Shown: piece after piece, positions 37,908-46,712 of the stretch | Position numbering within the stretch: position 1 is the stretch's first letter | Layout: the number at the start of each line of letters is the position of its first letter | From: Anaerophilus nitritigenes | GTDB lineage: Bacteria; Bacillota; Clostridia; Peptostreptococcales; Thermotaleaceae | Reading direction: 5' to 3' | Assembly: GCF_004138215.1 (NCBI RefSeq) | Contig: NZ_RYYS01000064.1 | Span: forward strand, 109,145 to 173,144 | DNA length: 64,000 nucleotides | Notes under the pieces: model-generated | Seen by the model: only the letters and a program-made list of their open reading frames with translations | What the model was told of the DNA's origin: nothing | Database searches by the model: none | Made by a program: the position numbers and the translations under genes

Positions 37908-38868
37908 AAATTTGGCACTAAACTTAGCAAGAGTCACAGAGGCAGCAGCTTTAGGAGCAGCCAAATATATGGGAAGAGGAGATAAAAATATTGCAGACCA
38001 AGCTGCAGTAGATGGCATGAGAAGTATGATAGATACTTTAAATATTGATGGAGTAGTAGTGATAGGAGAAGGAGAAATGGATGAAGCTCCAATGCTTTAT
38101 ATTGGAGAGCAAATAGGAAAAGCTACAAGTGGAGCTATCAAAGTAGATATTGCAGTAGATCCAGTAGATGGCACAAATTGTGTTGCAAAAGGACTTCCAA
38201 ATGCAGTAGCAGTAGTAGCTATTGCACCAAGAGGACATTTACTTAACGCTCCAGATATGTATATGGATAAAATTGCAGTAGGACCAAAAGCAAAAGGAGT
38301 GATTCGTCTAGATGCTCCTGTAAAAGAAAATCTTTACAATGTAGCTAAGGCTTTAAATAAAAATATTACAGATTTAACTGTAACTATGCTAGATCGTGAA
38401 AGACATGAAGGCATTATAAAAGAATGTAGAGAATTAGGAGTAAGAATCAAATTATTCCAAGAAGGAGACGTAGCAGCAGCACTGGCTACTTGTTTTGAAG
38501 ATAGAGGTATAGATATTATGCTAGGAATTGGTGGAGCACCAGAGGGAGTTATTGCAGCAGCAGCTCTTAAATGTATGGGAGGAGAATTCCAAGGAAGACT
38601 TGTTCCTTATGAAGAAGAAGAAAGACAAAGATGTGAAAAAATGGGAGTTGATTGTAATAAGGTTCTTCTTTTAGATGATTTGGTAAAAGGAGACGAAGTA
38701 TTTTTTGCAGCTACAGGAATATCTGAGGGAGATTTATTAAATGGTGTTACTTATTATGGAAACAACATGGCGAAAACTCATTCAGTTGTTATGAGAGCTG
38801 AAACAGGTACGATTAGATTTATAGAAGCGATTCATAAATTAGATAAAAAACCTGAATATGCAAAATAA
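37900..38868 (+). CDS. glpX: Class II fructose-1,6-bisphosphatase paralog, copy 2
   Basis: A 322 aa tandem paralog of the preceding gene, similar from start to end (MDRNLALNLARVTEAAA). Asp33, Glu57 and Asp87 are kept, but the fourth ligand position is Asp90 (VDPVDGTN) in place of Glu. It starts at ATG 37900 inside the copy 1 coding region, behind CAAGGGGG. A change at one metal ligand in a coupled duplicate suggests different metal or substrate preference, such as sedoheptulose bisphosphate or another sugar bisphosphate. This is inference. No strong terminator follows; a rho promoter begins five bases after the stop. Confidence 0.9.
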   Translation: MDRNLALNLARVTEAAALGAAKYMGRGDKNIADQAAVDGMRSMIDTLNIDGVVVIGEGEMDEAPMLYIGEQIGKATSGAIKVDIAVDPVDGTNCVAKGLPNAVAVVAIAPRGHLLNAPDMYMDKIAVGPKAKGVIRLDAPVKENLYNVAKALNKNITDLTVTMLDRERHEGIIKECRELGVRIKLFQEGDVAAALATCFEDRGIDIMLGIGGAPEGVIAAAALKCMGGEFQGRLVPYEEEERQRCEKMGVDCNKVLLLDDLVKGDEVFFAATGISEGDLLNGVTYYGNNMAKTHSVVMRAETGTIRFIEAIHKLDKKPEYAK

Positions 38869-38873
38869 AAGCC

Positions 38874-38902
38874 TTGACAATGAAAATTGCACCGTATACA
38901 AT
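38874..38902 (+). promoter_or_regulatory. Promoter upstream of rho
   Basis: TTGACA at 38874-38879, 17-base spacer, TACAAT at 38897-38902. If used, the transcript has an approximately 200-nt rho leader containing hairpin copy B and the 46-bp palindrome. Confidence 0.75.
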
Positions 38903-38934
38903 TGATACGATGTGATAATGAAAATAATTTATAG

Positions 38935-38996
38935 ATAAAATCATAAAAAACATCACTAAGCTTTCAATAATTGTTTCTTATTTTTATGATTTTGTT
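38935..38996. repeat. Hairpin element, copy B
   Basis: Same element as 35974-36036. AAAATCATAAAAAAC near the left end faces TTTTTATGATTTT at the right; the interior ACATCACTAAGCTTTCAATAATTGTTTCTTA aligns with copy A apart from a few changes. Here it would be part of the rho leader. Confidence 0.7.
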
Positions 38997-39014
38997 AATA
39001 CTTGCTTTGTTCAT

Positions 39015-39060
39015 AATATAATTTATAGTGCTAGTTGTAACTAGCACTATAAATTATATT
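39015..39060. repeat. 46-bp near-perfect palindrome before rho
   Basis: The 22 bases at 39015-39036 are the exact reverse complement of 39039-39060, with only GT between. The core is TAGTGCTAGTTGTAACTAGCACTA. There is no T-run after it, so a simple terminator is unlikely. It lies 50 bases before the rho start and could be a cruciform-forming operator or a leader hairpin. Confidence 0.85.
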
Positions 39061-39110
39061 AAATTAAAATATATAAAACTGTATATGTTGTATATGATGG
39101 AGGTGTGGTA

Positions 39111-40448
39111 TTGGACTTTGTAGATCTAGATAAAAAGAAGCTAGATGAATTGCGAAGTGTTGCAAAAAATCTAGGTCTTAAGAATATAAATAAGTACAAA
39201 AAAAATGAATTAATAGAACAAATCCTACAGAATAATAATGATCAAAAAACTGAGGCACAACCTTTAGAAGAAAAAATAGTGCCCATGAAAAGAGAAAGCT
39301 TTCCACAAAAAATTAACAATGAAATTAACAATAGTGCTGCAGTAGATACAGTTGAGGGAGTACTTGAGATTACAGAAGGTGGATTTGGATTTTTAAGATT
39401 TTATAATTTTTTAACTAGTGAGGAAGATGTATATGTATCTCCATCTCAAATCAGAAGATTTAATTTAAAGACAGGAGACAAAATATCAGGAATTACTAGA
39501 CCTCCAAAAAGTGGAGAAAAGTTTCGAGCCCTTCTTTATGTTCAAAAGGTAAACAATGACAATCCTGAAGTTGCTGCGAAAAGACCAAACTTTGATAATC
39601 TTACCCCTATTTATCCCAACCAAAGAATTACCCTTGAATATGATCCTACAGATCTTTCTACAAGAATTATTGATTTGATAGCTCCTATTGGAAAAGGACA
39701 AAGAGGATTAATTGTAGCTCCTCCAAAAGCAGGGAAGACTATACTTCTTAAAAAAATTGCAAATAGTATTGCAAAAAAGCATAAAGATATGGAAATTATT
39801 GTACTTTTAATTGATGAAAGACCAGAAGAAGTAACAGATATGCAAAGATCTATTGAGGGAGAGGTAATTTACTCTACTTTTGATGAACTTCCAAGCCATC
39901 ATATCAAAGTGGCAGAGATGGTTTTAAATCGAGCACAAAGACTTGTAGAGCAGGGAAAAGATGTGGTGATATTATTAGATAGTATTACAAGGCTAGCAAG
40001 AGCTTACAATCTTACTATTCCATCTACAGGAAGAACACTATCAGGAGGATTAGATCCAGGAGCACTTCATAAGCCAAAACGATTCTTTGGAGCTGCTAGA
40101 AATATAGAAGAAGGTGGCAGTTTAACAATCTTGGCAACTGCTTTAGTAGATACGGGAAGTAGGATGGATGATGTTATTTTTGAAGAATTCAAAGGTACTG
40201 GAAATATGGAGCTCCATCTAGATCGCAAACTTTCAGAAAAACGAATTTTCCCAGCTATTAATTTAAATAAATCGGGAACAAGAAAAGAAGAGCTACTTCT
40301 GACTCAACAAGAGATCGAAACGATTTGGAATATTAGACGAGCTATGGCTAACAATCCTACACAGGAAGTGACAGAAGCTATTATTTCAAAGCTTACAAAG
40401 ACAAAAGATAATGTAGAATTTGTCGAAAAAATGAGAAACCAAATATAA
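39111..40448 (+). CDS. rho: Transcription termination factor Rho
   Basis: A 445 aa hexameric RNA-dependent ATPase that ends transcription. It has an N-terminal helical Rho-N domain ([20 protein letters not shown]), a Lys/Gln-rich linker of about 30 residues, a cold-shock-like RNA-binding domain ([16 protein letters not shown], then [17 protein letters not shown]), and the ATPase core with Walker A APPKAGKT near residue 187 and Walker [17 protein letters not shown]. The start is taken as TTG 39111, seven bases after TGGAGG; the GTG at 39105 is too close to that site. It is followed by rpmE and the prmC-prfA genes, a common order in Firmicutes. The unusual leader suggests autoregulation. Confidence 0.96.
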   Translation: MDFVDLDKKKLDELRSVAKNLGLKNINKYKKNELIEQILQNNNDQKTEAQPLEEKIVPMKRESFPQKINNEINNSAAVDTVEGVLEITEGGFGFLRFYNFLTSEEDVYVSPSQIRRFNLKTGDKISGITRPPKSGEKFRALLYVQKVNNDNPEVAAKRPNFDNLTPIYPNQRITLEYDPTDLSTRIIDLIAPIGKGQRGLIVAPPKAGKTILLKKIANSIAKKHKDMEIIVLLIDERPEEVTDMQRSIEGEVIYSTFDELPSHHIKVAEMVLNRAQRLVEQGKDVVILLDSITRLARAYNLTIPSTGRTLSGGLDPGALHKPKRFFGAARNIEEGGSLTILATALVDTGSRMDDVIFEEFKGTGNMELHLDRKLSEKRIFPAINLNKSGTRKEELLLTQQEIETIWNIRRAMANNPTQEVTEAIISKLTKTKDNVEFVEKMRNQI

Positions 40449-40459
40449 GTAAAAATTTC

Positions 40460-40488
40460 TTGAAGTATATAAATGATTATGCTATAAT
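40460..40488 (+). promoter_or_regulatory. Promoter of rpmE
   Basis: TTGAAG at 40460-40465, 17-base spacer, TATAAT at 40483-40488, 68 bases before the rpmE start. Confidence 0.75.
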
Positions 40489-40555
40489 GTAATAGTTGAA
40501 ATTTAGATTATCATAATATTGATATAGAGTAACGTGAGAGAAAGAGGTGAATAGT

Positions 40556-40756
40556 ATGAAATCAGGAATCCACCCAGATTATAAAACAGCAGTAGTAAAA
40601 TGTGCTTGTGGACATACATTTGAAACAGGTTCAGTAAAAGACGAAATCAAAGTTGAAGTTTGTTCACAATGTCATCCATTCTACACTGGCAAACAAAAAT
40701 TTGTGAGCCAAGGTGGTCGTGTTGATAAGTTCAAACAAAAATATGGAATGAAATAA
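40556..40756 (+). CDS. rpmE: Ribosomal protein bL31, zinc-binding type
   Basis: A 66 aa protein of the large ribosomal subunit. It keeps the four cysteines of the zinc form: CAC at 16-18 and CSQC at 37-40. FYTGKQKFV and [11 protein letters not shown] are the conserved C-terminal parts. Start at ATG 40556 after AGAGGTG; the GTG at 40547 overlaps the ribosome site. A zinc form with no Cys-free paralog nearby implies no local zinc-switch pair. Confidence 0.96.
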   Translation: MKSGIHPDYKTAVVKCACGHTFETGSVKDEIKVEVCSQCHPFYTGKQKFVSQGGRVDKFKQKYGMK

Positions 40757-40838
40757 GATAGTGTTGTAATAATTTAAGGTTAGGGATGTATGTTCCTAAC
40801 CTTTGTTGTATATACTCAAAGTAGAGTGTGAAAGGAAG

Positions 40839-41801
40839 ATGGCTTTGGAATTTGAAAAGATTTTTGCAAAACATATAAAGCCTACAAATATAGGTGGGCA
40901 GGCTGTCATCGAAGGAGTTATGATGAGAGGAAAAGATGATGTTGCCATTGCCGTAAGAAAACCAGATCAAGAAATTGTAATAAAAACAGAGAAAGTACAG
41001 GGAATAACAAAGTGTAAATGGACCAAACTTCCTATTTTAAGAGGAGGCTTTGCGCTCATTGATTCTATGATTTTAGGTGTAAAATCTTTAACTTATTCTG
41101 CTGAGTTTTTTGAAGAAGAAGAAAAAGATCAAGAAAAAGGAAAAATTGAAACGTGGATTGAGAATAAATGTGGAGATAATGCAAATGATATTTTGATTTA
41201 TTTTTCTGTATTTATGGCTTTGTTAGTAGGAATAGGTATTTTTATAATTTCTCCTACTTTGGCTACGAACTTCTTAAAAACAAAAATCCATGAGCCTTGG
41301 ATTTTAAATGTAGTAGAAGGATTTTTCAGAATATTTCTTTTTGTAGGATATATTACACTGATTTCTCAGATGAAAGATATTAAAAGAGTATTTCAGTATC
41401 ATGGAGCAGAGCATAAAACTATACATTGTTATGAGAACGGACTAGAGTTAACAGTAGAAAATGCAAAAAAATTTCCAAGACTTCATCCTAGATGTGGAAC
41501 AAGCTTTTTAGTAATCGTAATGATTGTAAGCTTACTTTTATTTTCTTTAATTGGATGGCCAAATCCTTGGATGAGGATAGTATTTAGGTTGATTTTAATG
41601 CCAGTAGTAGCAGGAATTTCATATGAAGTTATTAGATTTGCAGGAAAAAGTCAATCAAGGATTGTAAAAATCATCAGCTATCCAGGACTTCTTTTACAAG
41701 AGCTTACAACAAAAGAACCAGATAATAGTCAGCTAGAAGTGGCTATTGCTGCGATGAAGCATGTTTTAAAAGATGAAAGTGAGGTAGATTTGTGGCAGTA
41801 A
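40839..41801 (+). CDS. DUF1385 membrane protein
   Basis: A 320 aa protein of the DUF1385 family, which in Firmicutes is almost always encoded between rpmE and prmC. Marks include NIGGQAVIEGVMMRG at residues 17-31, RGGFALIDSM, and QYHGAEHKTIHCYENG followed by HPRCGTSFL. Four or so membrane helices occur in the middle and second half (VFMALLVGIGIFIISP, SFLVIVMIVSLLLFSLIG). Several conserved His/Cys suggest metal binding, but no activity is established. ATG 40839 follows AAAGGAAG; upstream in-frame ATG lacks a ribosome site. It overlaps prmC by ten bases. Confidence 0.9.
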   Translation: MALEFEKIFAKHIKPTNIGGQAVIEGVMMRGKDDVAIAVRKPDQEIVIKTEKVQGITKCKWTKLPILRGGFALIDSMILGVKSLTYSAEFFEEEEKDQEKGKIETWIENKCGDNANDILIYFSVFMALLVGIGIFIISPTLATNFLKTKIHEPWILNVVEGFFRIFLFVGYITLISQMKDIKRVFQYHGAEHKTIHCYENGLELTVENAKKFPRLHPRCGTSFLVIVMIVSLLLFSLIGWPNPWMRIVFRLILMPVVAGISYEVIRFAGKSQSRIVKIISYPGLLLQELTTKEPDNSQLEVAIAAMKHVLKDESEVDLWQ

Positions 41802-42682
41802 ATATTATAGATATATTAAAAGCTTCAGTAGATAAATTGGAGAAAAATAATATACAAACACCTCTGTTAGATGCAGAGGTGATTTTGTGTCATCTATTAA
41901 AAAAAGATAAGGTTTTTATTTTTACTCATAGAGATTATGTTTTGACAGATGAAGAAGAAAAAATGTTTTGGAAATGTATTCATAAAAGAATAGAAGGAGT
42001 ACCTGTTCAATACATCATCAAAAGACAAGAGTTTATGGGACTCGATTTTTATGTAGAGGAAGGGGTTTTGATTCCAAGGCCAGATACAGAGATCTTAGTA
42101 GAAACAGTAATAGAGTGGGCAAAAAATAGAAATACTGAAACTATAAGGATACTAGATTTAGGAACTGGAAGTGGAGCTATCAGTATAAGTCTTTGCAAAT
42201 ATATAAAAAATTCTTTTGTATATGCACTAGATCTATCACATAAAGCCCTTTCTATTGCAAAGAAAAATGCAGTAGAGAATAAAGCAGATATTACATTTTT
42301 ACAAGGAGATTTATTTTATCCACTAAAAGACCTACAAGAAAAATTAGATATAGTAGTTTCTAATCCCCCTTATATTCCTAAAGAGGATATTAAAACTCTA
42401 CAAATAGAAGTGCAAAAGTATGAACCCATACTTGCCTTAGATGGAGGAGAGGATGGTCTTGATTATTATAGAAAAATTGTAGATCAAGCTTCAAATTTTT
42501 TAAAGAATGAGGGACTTTTAGCACTTGAAGTAGGACATAATCAAGCAGATGAAGTTGTTTCTCTAATGAAAATAAAGGGATGTTATGAAAACATAAAAAA
42601 AATTAAGGATTTGGCAGGAATAGAGAGAGTAGTCATAGCTACGTTGTGTGAAAGTGCTAAAAATGATATAATAGATTGTTAA
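41792..42682 (+). CDS. prmC: Release factor glutamine methyltransferase
   Basis: A 296 aa S-adenosylmethionine-dependent enzyme that methylates the GGQ glutamine of release factors. It shows the substrate motif NPPYIP near residue 190, the SAM-binding LDLGTGSGAISISL near 128-141, and an N-terminal helical domain. It begins at GTG 41792, inside the last codons of the DUF1385 gene, preceded by GAGGTAGATTT. The gene directly before prfA, its substrate, supports the call. Confidence 0.95.
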   Translation: MAVNIIDILKASVDKLEKNNIQTPLLDAEVILCHLLKKDKVFIFTHRDYVLTDEEEKMFWKCIHKRIEGVPVQYIIKRQEFMGLDFYVEEGVLIPRPDTEILVETVIEWAKNRNTETIRILDLGTGSGAISISLCKYIKNSFVYALDLSHKALSIAKKNAVENKADITFLQGDLFYPLKDLQEKLDIVVSNPPYIPKEDIKTLQIEVQKYEPILALDGGEDGLDYYRKIVDQASNFLKNEGLLALEVGHNQADEVVSLMKIKGCYENIKKIKDLAGIERVVIATLCESAKNDIIDC

Positions 42683-42706
42683 TAGAAAATGTGCGAGGTG
42701 AAATTC

Positions 42707-43774
42707 ATGTTTGATAAATTAGATTTTTTACAAGATAAATATGATGATTTAAGCCAAAAGGTAGCGGACCCTGAAATTATCAATGATCAAACTCAGTGGC
42801 AAAAATACATCAAAGAGCTTTCAGAAATAGAGCCTATTGTAAATAAGTATAAAGAATACAAAGAAGCAAAAGAGGGAATTGAAGAAGCAAAATCTATTTT
42901 AGAAGAAAGCAATGATGAAGAATTTAGAGAAATGGCAAAGATGGAGCTTCATGAACTTGGGGATAACATAGAAGTCATTCAAGAAGAATTAAAGATTTTA
43001 CTCATTCCAAAGGACCCTAACGATGAAAAGAACGTTATAGTAGAGATTCGTGGAGGAGCTGGAGGAGACGAAGCAGGACTTTTTGCAGGAGATCTATTTA
43101 GAATGTATACAAGATATGCAGAAAGAAATAGATGGAAAGTAGAAATGATGAGCTTAAGTGAAACAGGAGTAGGTGGAGTCAAAGAAGTTATATTTATGAT
43201 CAAAGGAAAAGGTGTTTACTCAAGACTTAAATATGAAAGTGGAGTACACAGAGTACAAAGAATACCATCTACAGAATCAGGAGGAAGAATTCATACATCA
43301 ACAGCTACAGTAGCAGTACTTCCAGAAGTAGATGATGTAGAGATTGATGTAAATCCAAATGATGTACGTGTAGATGTATTCCGTTCTTCTGGAAATGGGG
43401 GACAAAGTGTTAATACTACAGACTCTGCAGTAAGACTTACCCACATGCCTACAGGAATCGTAATTTCATGTCAAGATGAAAAATCACAGCTTAAAAATAA
43501 AGAAAAAGCATTTAAAGTTTTAAAGGCTAGATTATATGATAAAATGCTTGCAGAGCAAAATGCAGAAATTGCAGAAGAAAGAAAAAGCCAAGTAGGTACA
43601 GGAGACAGAAGTGAAAGAATCAGAACCTACAACTTCCCACAAGGAAGGGTGACAGATCATAGAATTACTTTAACTTTATACAAGTTAGATCAATTTTTAG
43701 ATGGAGATATTGATGAAATATTAGATGCACTCATTACAACAGACCAAGCAGAAAAATTAAAGAAAGTAGTATAA
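42707..43774 (+). CDS. prfA: Peptide chain release factor 1
   Basis: A 355 aa release factor that reads UAA and UAG and triggers hydrolysis of peptidyl-tRNA. The GGQ motif is in [17 protein letters not shown] and the codon-recognition tripeptide region is RIPSTESGG with PST (the RF1 P-x-T type). Start is ATG 42707, behind GAGGTG; the ATG at 42689 would place that ribosome site inside the gene. No programmed frameshift is seen. A terminator at 43781-43813 ends the rpmE-prfA unit. Confidence 0.97.
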   Translation: MFDKLDFLQDKYDDLSQKVADPEIINDQTQWQKYIKELSEIEPIVNKYKEYKEAKEGIEEAKSILEESNDEEFREMAKMELHELGDNIEVIQEELKILLIPKDPNDEKNVIVEIRGGAGGDEAGLFAGDLFRMYTRYAERNRWKVEMMSLSETGVGGVKEVIFMIKGKGVYSRLKYESGVHRVQRIPSTESGGRIHTSTATVAVLPEVDDVEIDVNPNDVRVDVFRSSGNGGQSVNTTDSAVRLTHMPTGIVISCQDEKSQLKNKEKAFKVLKARLYDKMLAEQNAEIAEERKSQVGTGDRSERIRTYNFPQGRVTDHRITLTLYKLDQFLDGDIDEILDALITTDQAEKLKKVV

Positions 43775-43780
43775 TATAAG

Positions 43781-43813
43781 AAAGCTGAGAATCTTAAGAT
43801 TCTCGGCTTTTTT
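43781..43813 (+). terminator. Terminator after prfA
   Basis: AAAGCTGAGAATCTT (43781-43795) pairs with AAGATTCTCGGCTTT (43796-43810) with one G-T pair, followed by T-rich sequence. Confidence 0.88.
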
Positions 43814-43901
43814 ATATCTTTATATAAAGAATCAAAGAATCAAGAATCAAAGGGACGGTTAAGCAGTTTTCATTGTTTATATATTTTTAATTAGGGGTGT
43901 G

Positions 43902-44101
43902 TATAAAAATCTAATAAATTCCACGGTCTTTAAGTTTCATTTTGAGATTTCTATAATCTCATGAATTTCTAAAATCTAGAATTTTGAAAACTCGCTATGC
44001 TCAAACAGTTCAAAATTCTTACGATTTTATCATTCATTATGATTAGAAATCTTACAAAATTCACTAAATAAGACCTAATGGATTTTATGTAGATTTTTTT
44101 A
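43902..44101. mobile_element. MITE-like long foldback element
   Basis: The left half (43902-43990) and right half (44009-44101) are imperfect reverse complements over their whole length, for example TATAAAAATCTAATAAATT with the complement of AATGGATTTTATGTAGATTTTTTTA, and GAATTTTGAA with TTCAAAATTC at the centre. It contains no ORF. Its left arm recurs at 2783-2846 with 61 of 64 matches. This fits a small non-autonomous mobile element or a structured-RNA repeat. No target duplication could be fixed with confidence. Confidence 0.65.
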
Positions 44102-44166
44102 TGACTAAAATTTGTTAACTGTCCCTCAAAACTCAAAACTCAAAACCTCAAAAGATCAGGACAAGA

Positions 44167-44220
44167 AGAATCATAAAAAGAGAATCATAAAAAGAGAATC
44201 ATAAGGGAGGAGAATCATAA
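44167..44220. repeat. GAATCATAAAAAGA tandem repeat
   Basis: A 14-base unit occurs about three times in a row (AGAATCATAAAAAG), then a diverged copy with GGGAGGAGAATCATAA. Similar GAATCA-rich strings flank the 852 aa gene at 59581-59645 and 62387-62445. Confidence 0.6.
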
Positions 44221-44335
44221 GTAATAAGTAAGTAAAAACTAAGGGACGGTTATAAATTTTTAATAAAAAAAGTTTAGTTTAGAATGATTTTACAAAGAAA
44301 TGAATAGGTATAATGATGAGGATAGGAGGGGGATT

Positions 44336-45052
44336 ATGGATAAAATATGGACGATTACTTTAATAGGTACATTCGTAGGTGTGGTAGGAACAGGTCTTGG
44401 TGGAATTTTTGCTTTTTTTATAAAAAAACCTACATATGCTTTTTTGAGCTTTATATTAGGTTTATCTAGTGGTTTGATGCTTTCTATCGTATGTTTTGAT
44501 ATGATTCCTGAATCTATAGAATTAGGGAATATATGGATGAGTATAATAGGAATTCTTATAGGAGTAGGAATGATTATTTTTTTAAAAGGATTTATAAAAG
44601 AAGAAAAAGAAAATATTATTAAAACAGGAATATTAGTAGGGATTGGAGTTGCAATTCACAATTTTCCAGAAGGATTAGCTATAGGTTCGGCATTTATGGC
44701 GACTCAAAAGCTTGGTATAGGACTGGCTATAGTTATTGCCATTCATAATATGCCAGAAGGGATCTCCATGTCTACACCTATGCGTATAGGAGGAATACAT
44801 AGATTAAAGGCATTTTTGTATACTTTGTTTGTAGGAATACCTATGGGAATAGGAGCTTTTGTAGGAGCTTATTTTGGAGAGATATCTCAAAGCTTTATTG
44901 GATTTTGTCTTTCTTTTGCAGGAGGAACTATGCTCTATATTACTTGTGATGAATTAATTCCTAAGTCTAAAAGTTTTCAAGGGAAAAATAAATCAAGTAT
45001 GGGATTGGTATTGGGTTTTATATTGGGAGTTGTACTTACAAAAAAGCTGTAG
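44336..45052 (+). CDS. ZIP-family divalent metal transporter
   Basis: A 238 aa membrane protein with about eight helices. The metal path motifs HNFPEGLAIG (near residue 103) and HNMPEGISM (near 135) are intact in the fourth and fifth helices. ZIP proteins import zinc, iron or manganese; the substrate cannot be told from sequence. Start ATG 44336 follows GGAGGGGG; an upstream in-frame ATG at 44300 lacks a site. Located between the prfA group and sua5, as in many clostridia. Confidence 0.9.
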   Translation: MDKIWTITLIGTFVGVVGTGLGGIFAFFIKKPTYAFLSFILGLSSGLMLSIVCFDMIPESIELGNIWMSIIGILIGVGMIIFLKGFIKEEKENIIKTGILVGIGVAIHNFPEGLAIGSAFMATQKLGIGLAIVIAIHNMPEGISMSTPMRIGGIHRLKAFLYTLFVGIPMGIGAFVGAYFGEISQSFIGFCLSFAGGTMLYITCDELIPKSKSFQGKNKSSMGLVLGFILGVVLTKKL

Positions 45053-45115
45053 TGTTACAAAAACTTAATTTGGTGTATAATAATGAAAGAAATTCATGAA
45101 GAAAAGGTGAACAAA

Positions 45116-46168
45116 ATGATAGAAACAAAAATTATTAATATGGATCTAGAAAATATAGAAAAAGAAAAATTAAATGAAGCTGCACAAGTTTTAAGAGATG
45201 GTGGAACAGTAGCTTTTCCAACAGAAACAGTTTATGGTTTAGGAGCAAATGCACTAGATGAAGAAGCTATTAAAAAAATATTTAAAGCAAAGGGAAGACC
45301 CTCTGATAATCCACTTATTGTACATATTTCTAGAGTAGAAGAATTAAATGGATTAGTAAAAAAAATTCCATCAAAGGCAAAAATATTGATGGAAAAATTT
45401 TGGCCAGGTCCTCTTACGATTATTTTTGAAAAAACAGATAAAATCCCTTATGCTATTACAGGAGGATTAGAAACTGTAGCTATTAGAATGCCTTCTCATC
45501 CTATTGCTAATGAACTTATTCATATGGCTCAGGTTCCAGTAGCTGCTCCTAGTGCAAATATTTCTGGAAAACCAAGTCCTACAAAGGGAGAGCATGTGAT
45601 TTATGATCTAAATGGAAAGGTAGATGTAATTATTAGTGGAGGGAGCTGTGATGTAGGACTTGAATCTACAGTGGTAGATGTTACAGAGGAACCTATGATC
45701 TTAAGACCTGGTGGAATTACAAAGGAGCAATTAGAAAAAGTTCTAGGTGTTATAAAAGTAGATAAAGCTATTGAAACAGGAGATACAAATATGGTTCCTA
45801 AAGCTCCTGGAATGAAATATACCCATTATTCACCAAAGGCTGATGTAGTTATTATAGAAGGTGCTTTAGATGATATGGTGGATTATATAAAAAAATTAAA
45901 GCTACAAAAAGAAAAAGAAGGACTTTCTGTAGGAATTATGTGTACAGATGAAACAAAGGATTTTTATGAAGGGGTTTGCTTGTCTATGGGAAGCAGAAAA
46001 GATTTGTCTACTATTGCTAATCATTTATTTGATATTTTGCGTAAATTTGATGAAAAGGATATAGATATTATTTTTGCAGAAAGTGTAGAAAAGAAATTTT
46101 TGGGACATGCAGTAATGAATAGAATGATCAAAGCAGCAGGATATCATGTGATTCAGATTGGAGGGTGA
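45116..46168 (+). CDS. ywlC: Threonylcarbamoyl-AMP synthase (Sua5-type)
   Basis: A 350 aa two-domain enzyme that makes threonylcarbamoyl-AMP from threonine, bicarbonate and ATP for t6A modification of ANN-reading tRNAs. The N-terminal YrdC domain has AFPTETVYGLGANA and KGRPSDNPLIVH (near residues 35-75) and PSANISGKPSPT near 155. The C-terminal Sua5 domain follows, beginning near residue 215 after PGMKYTHYSPKA. Start ATG 45116, seven bases after AAAAGGTG; the ATG at 45083 has no good site. It is followed three bases later by ywlE. Confidence 0.92.
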   Translation: MIETKIINMDLENIEKEKLNEAAQVLRDGGTVAFPTETVYGLGANALDEEAIKKIFKAKGRPSDNPLIVHISRVEELNGLVKKIPSKAKILMEKFWPGPLTIIFEKTDKIPYAITGGLETVAIRMPSHPIANELIHMAQVPVAAPSANISGKPSPTKGEHVIYDLNGKVDVIISGGSCDVGLESTVVDVTEEPMILRPGGITKEQLEKVLGVIKVDKAIETGDTNMVPKAPGMKYTHYSPKADVVIIEGALDDMVDYIKKLKLQKEKEGLSVGIMCTDETKDFYEGVCLSMGSRKDLSTIANHLFDILRKFDEKDIDIIFAESVEKKFLGHAVMNRMIKAAGYHVIQIGG

Positions 46169-46171
46169 AAA

Positions 46172-46639
46172 ATGAAAAAAATCCTATTTGTATGCACAGG
46201 AAATACTTGCAGAAGTAGTATGGCACAAGCTTTGTTTGAAAAGATTCTAAAACAAGAGGATATAAATGATATAAAGGTTATATCAGCTGGTACGCTAGCA
46301 TATTCAGGGCAAGGGGCGTCCCTTGGAGCAATTGAGTCTATGAAGGATAAGGGGATTTGTCTACAAAATCATAGGGCAACACATCTTTCAAAAGAGCTTA
46401 TAGAGGATTCCGATTTGATTCTTACTATGACACAAAATCATAAGATGCAAGTTCTTTCTATCATGCCAAAAGCTTGTGAAAAAACTTATACTCTAAAAGA
46501 ATATGTAGAAGATGATAAATATACAATAGACATATCTGATCCTTTTGGACAAAGCATAGATGTATACAAAGCATGTGGAGAAGAAATAGAAAAATCATTA
46601 AAAAAACTTGTAAAAAAAATGAAAGCAAAAAGAAATTAA
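46172..46639 (+). CDS. ywlE: Low-molecular-weight phosphatase, probable protein-arginine phosphatase
   Basis: A 155 aa enzyme of the LMW-PTP fold. The P-loop is CTGNTCRSS with Cys8 and Arg14; Thr12 at the position that in Bacillus YwlE favours phosphoarginine over phosphotyrosine. The general-acid Asp lies in DISDPFGQ. The gene is next to the Sua5 gene and before rpiB, the same order as in Bacillus, which supports the name. A partner kinase gene (mcsB) is not in the window, so arginine specificity is inferred. Confidence 0.85.
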   Translation: MKKILFVCTGNTCRSSMAQALFEKILKQEDINDIKVISAGTLAYSGQGASLGAIESMKDKGICLQNHRATHLSKELIEDSDLILTMTQNHKMQVLSIMPKACEKTYTLKEYVEDDKYTIDISDPFGQSIDVYKACGEEIEKSLKKLVKKMKAKRN

Positions 46640-46652
46640 ATCAGGAAAAGAC

Positions 46653-46681
46653 TTGACAATCTAGAAATTGTAGAATAAAAT
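46653..46681 (+). promoter_or_regulatory. Promoter of rpiB
   Basis: TTGACA at 46653-46658, 17-base spacer, TAAAAT at 46676-46681; 32 bases before the rpiB start. Confidence 0.75.
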
Positions 46682-46712
46682 CAGAACGGCTAATAAGGAA
46701 TGGAGGGTGTTT

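Larger units (their letters stand above)
43775..44335. other. Repeat-rich intergenic region between prfA and the ZIP gene
   Basis: About 560 bases without a supported gene. Contents in order: prfA terminator, GAATCA-rich words with AGGGACGGTTAA (43851-43862), an approximately 200-bp foldback element (43902-44101), TTAACTGTCCCT (44115-44126) facing the earlier word, CTCAAAA repeats, a 14-base GAATCATAAAAAGA tandem repeat (44167-44220), and AGGGACGGTT again near 44243. It looks like an accumulation site for small non-coding repeats. Confidence 0.75.

Noticed and set aside
39015..39060. Rho-independent terminator of glpX copy 2
   Set aside because: No T-run follows, the arms are mostly AT pairs, and a promoter lies between glpX and the palindrome.
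43902..44101. Intact insertion sequence
   Set aside because: There is no transposase ORF and the element is too short.
44167..44220. CRISPR-like repeat array
   Set aside because: Units are 14 bases, contiguous and without spacers; no cas genes are nearby.
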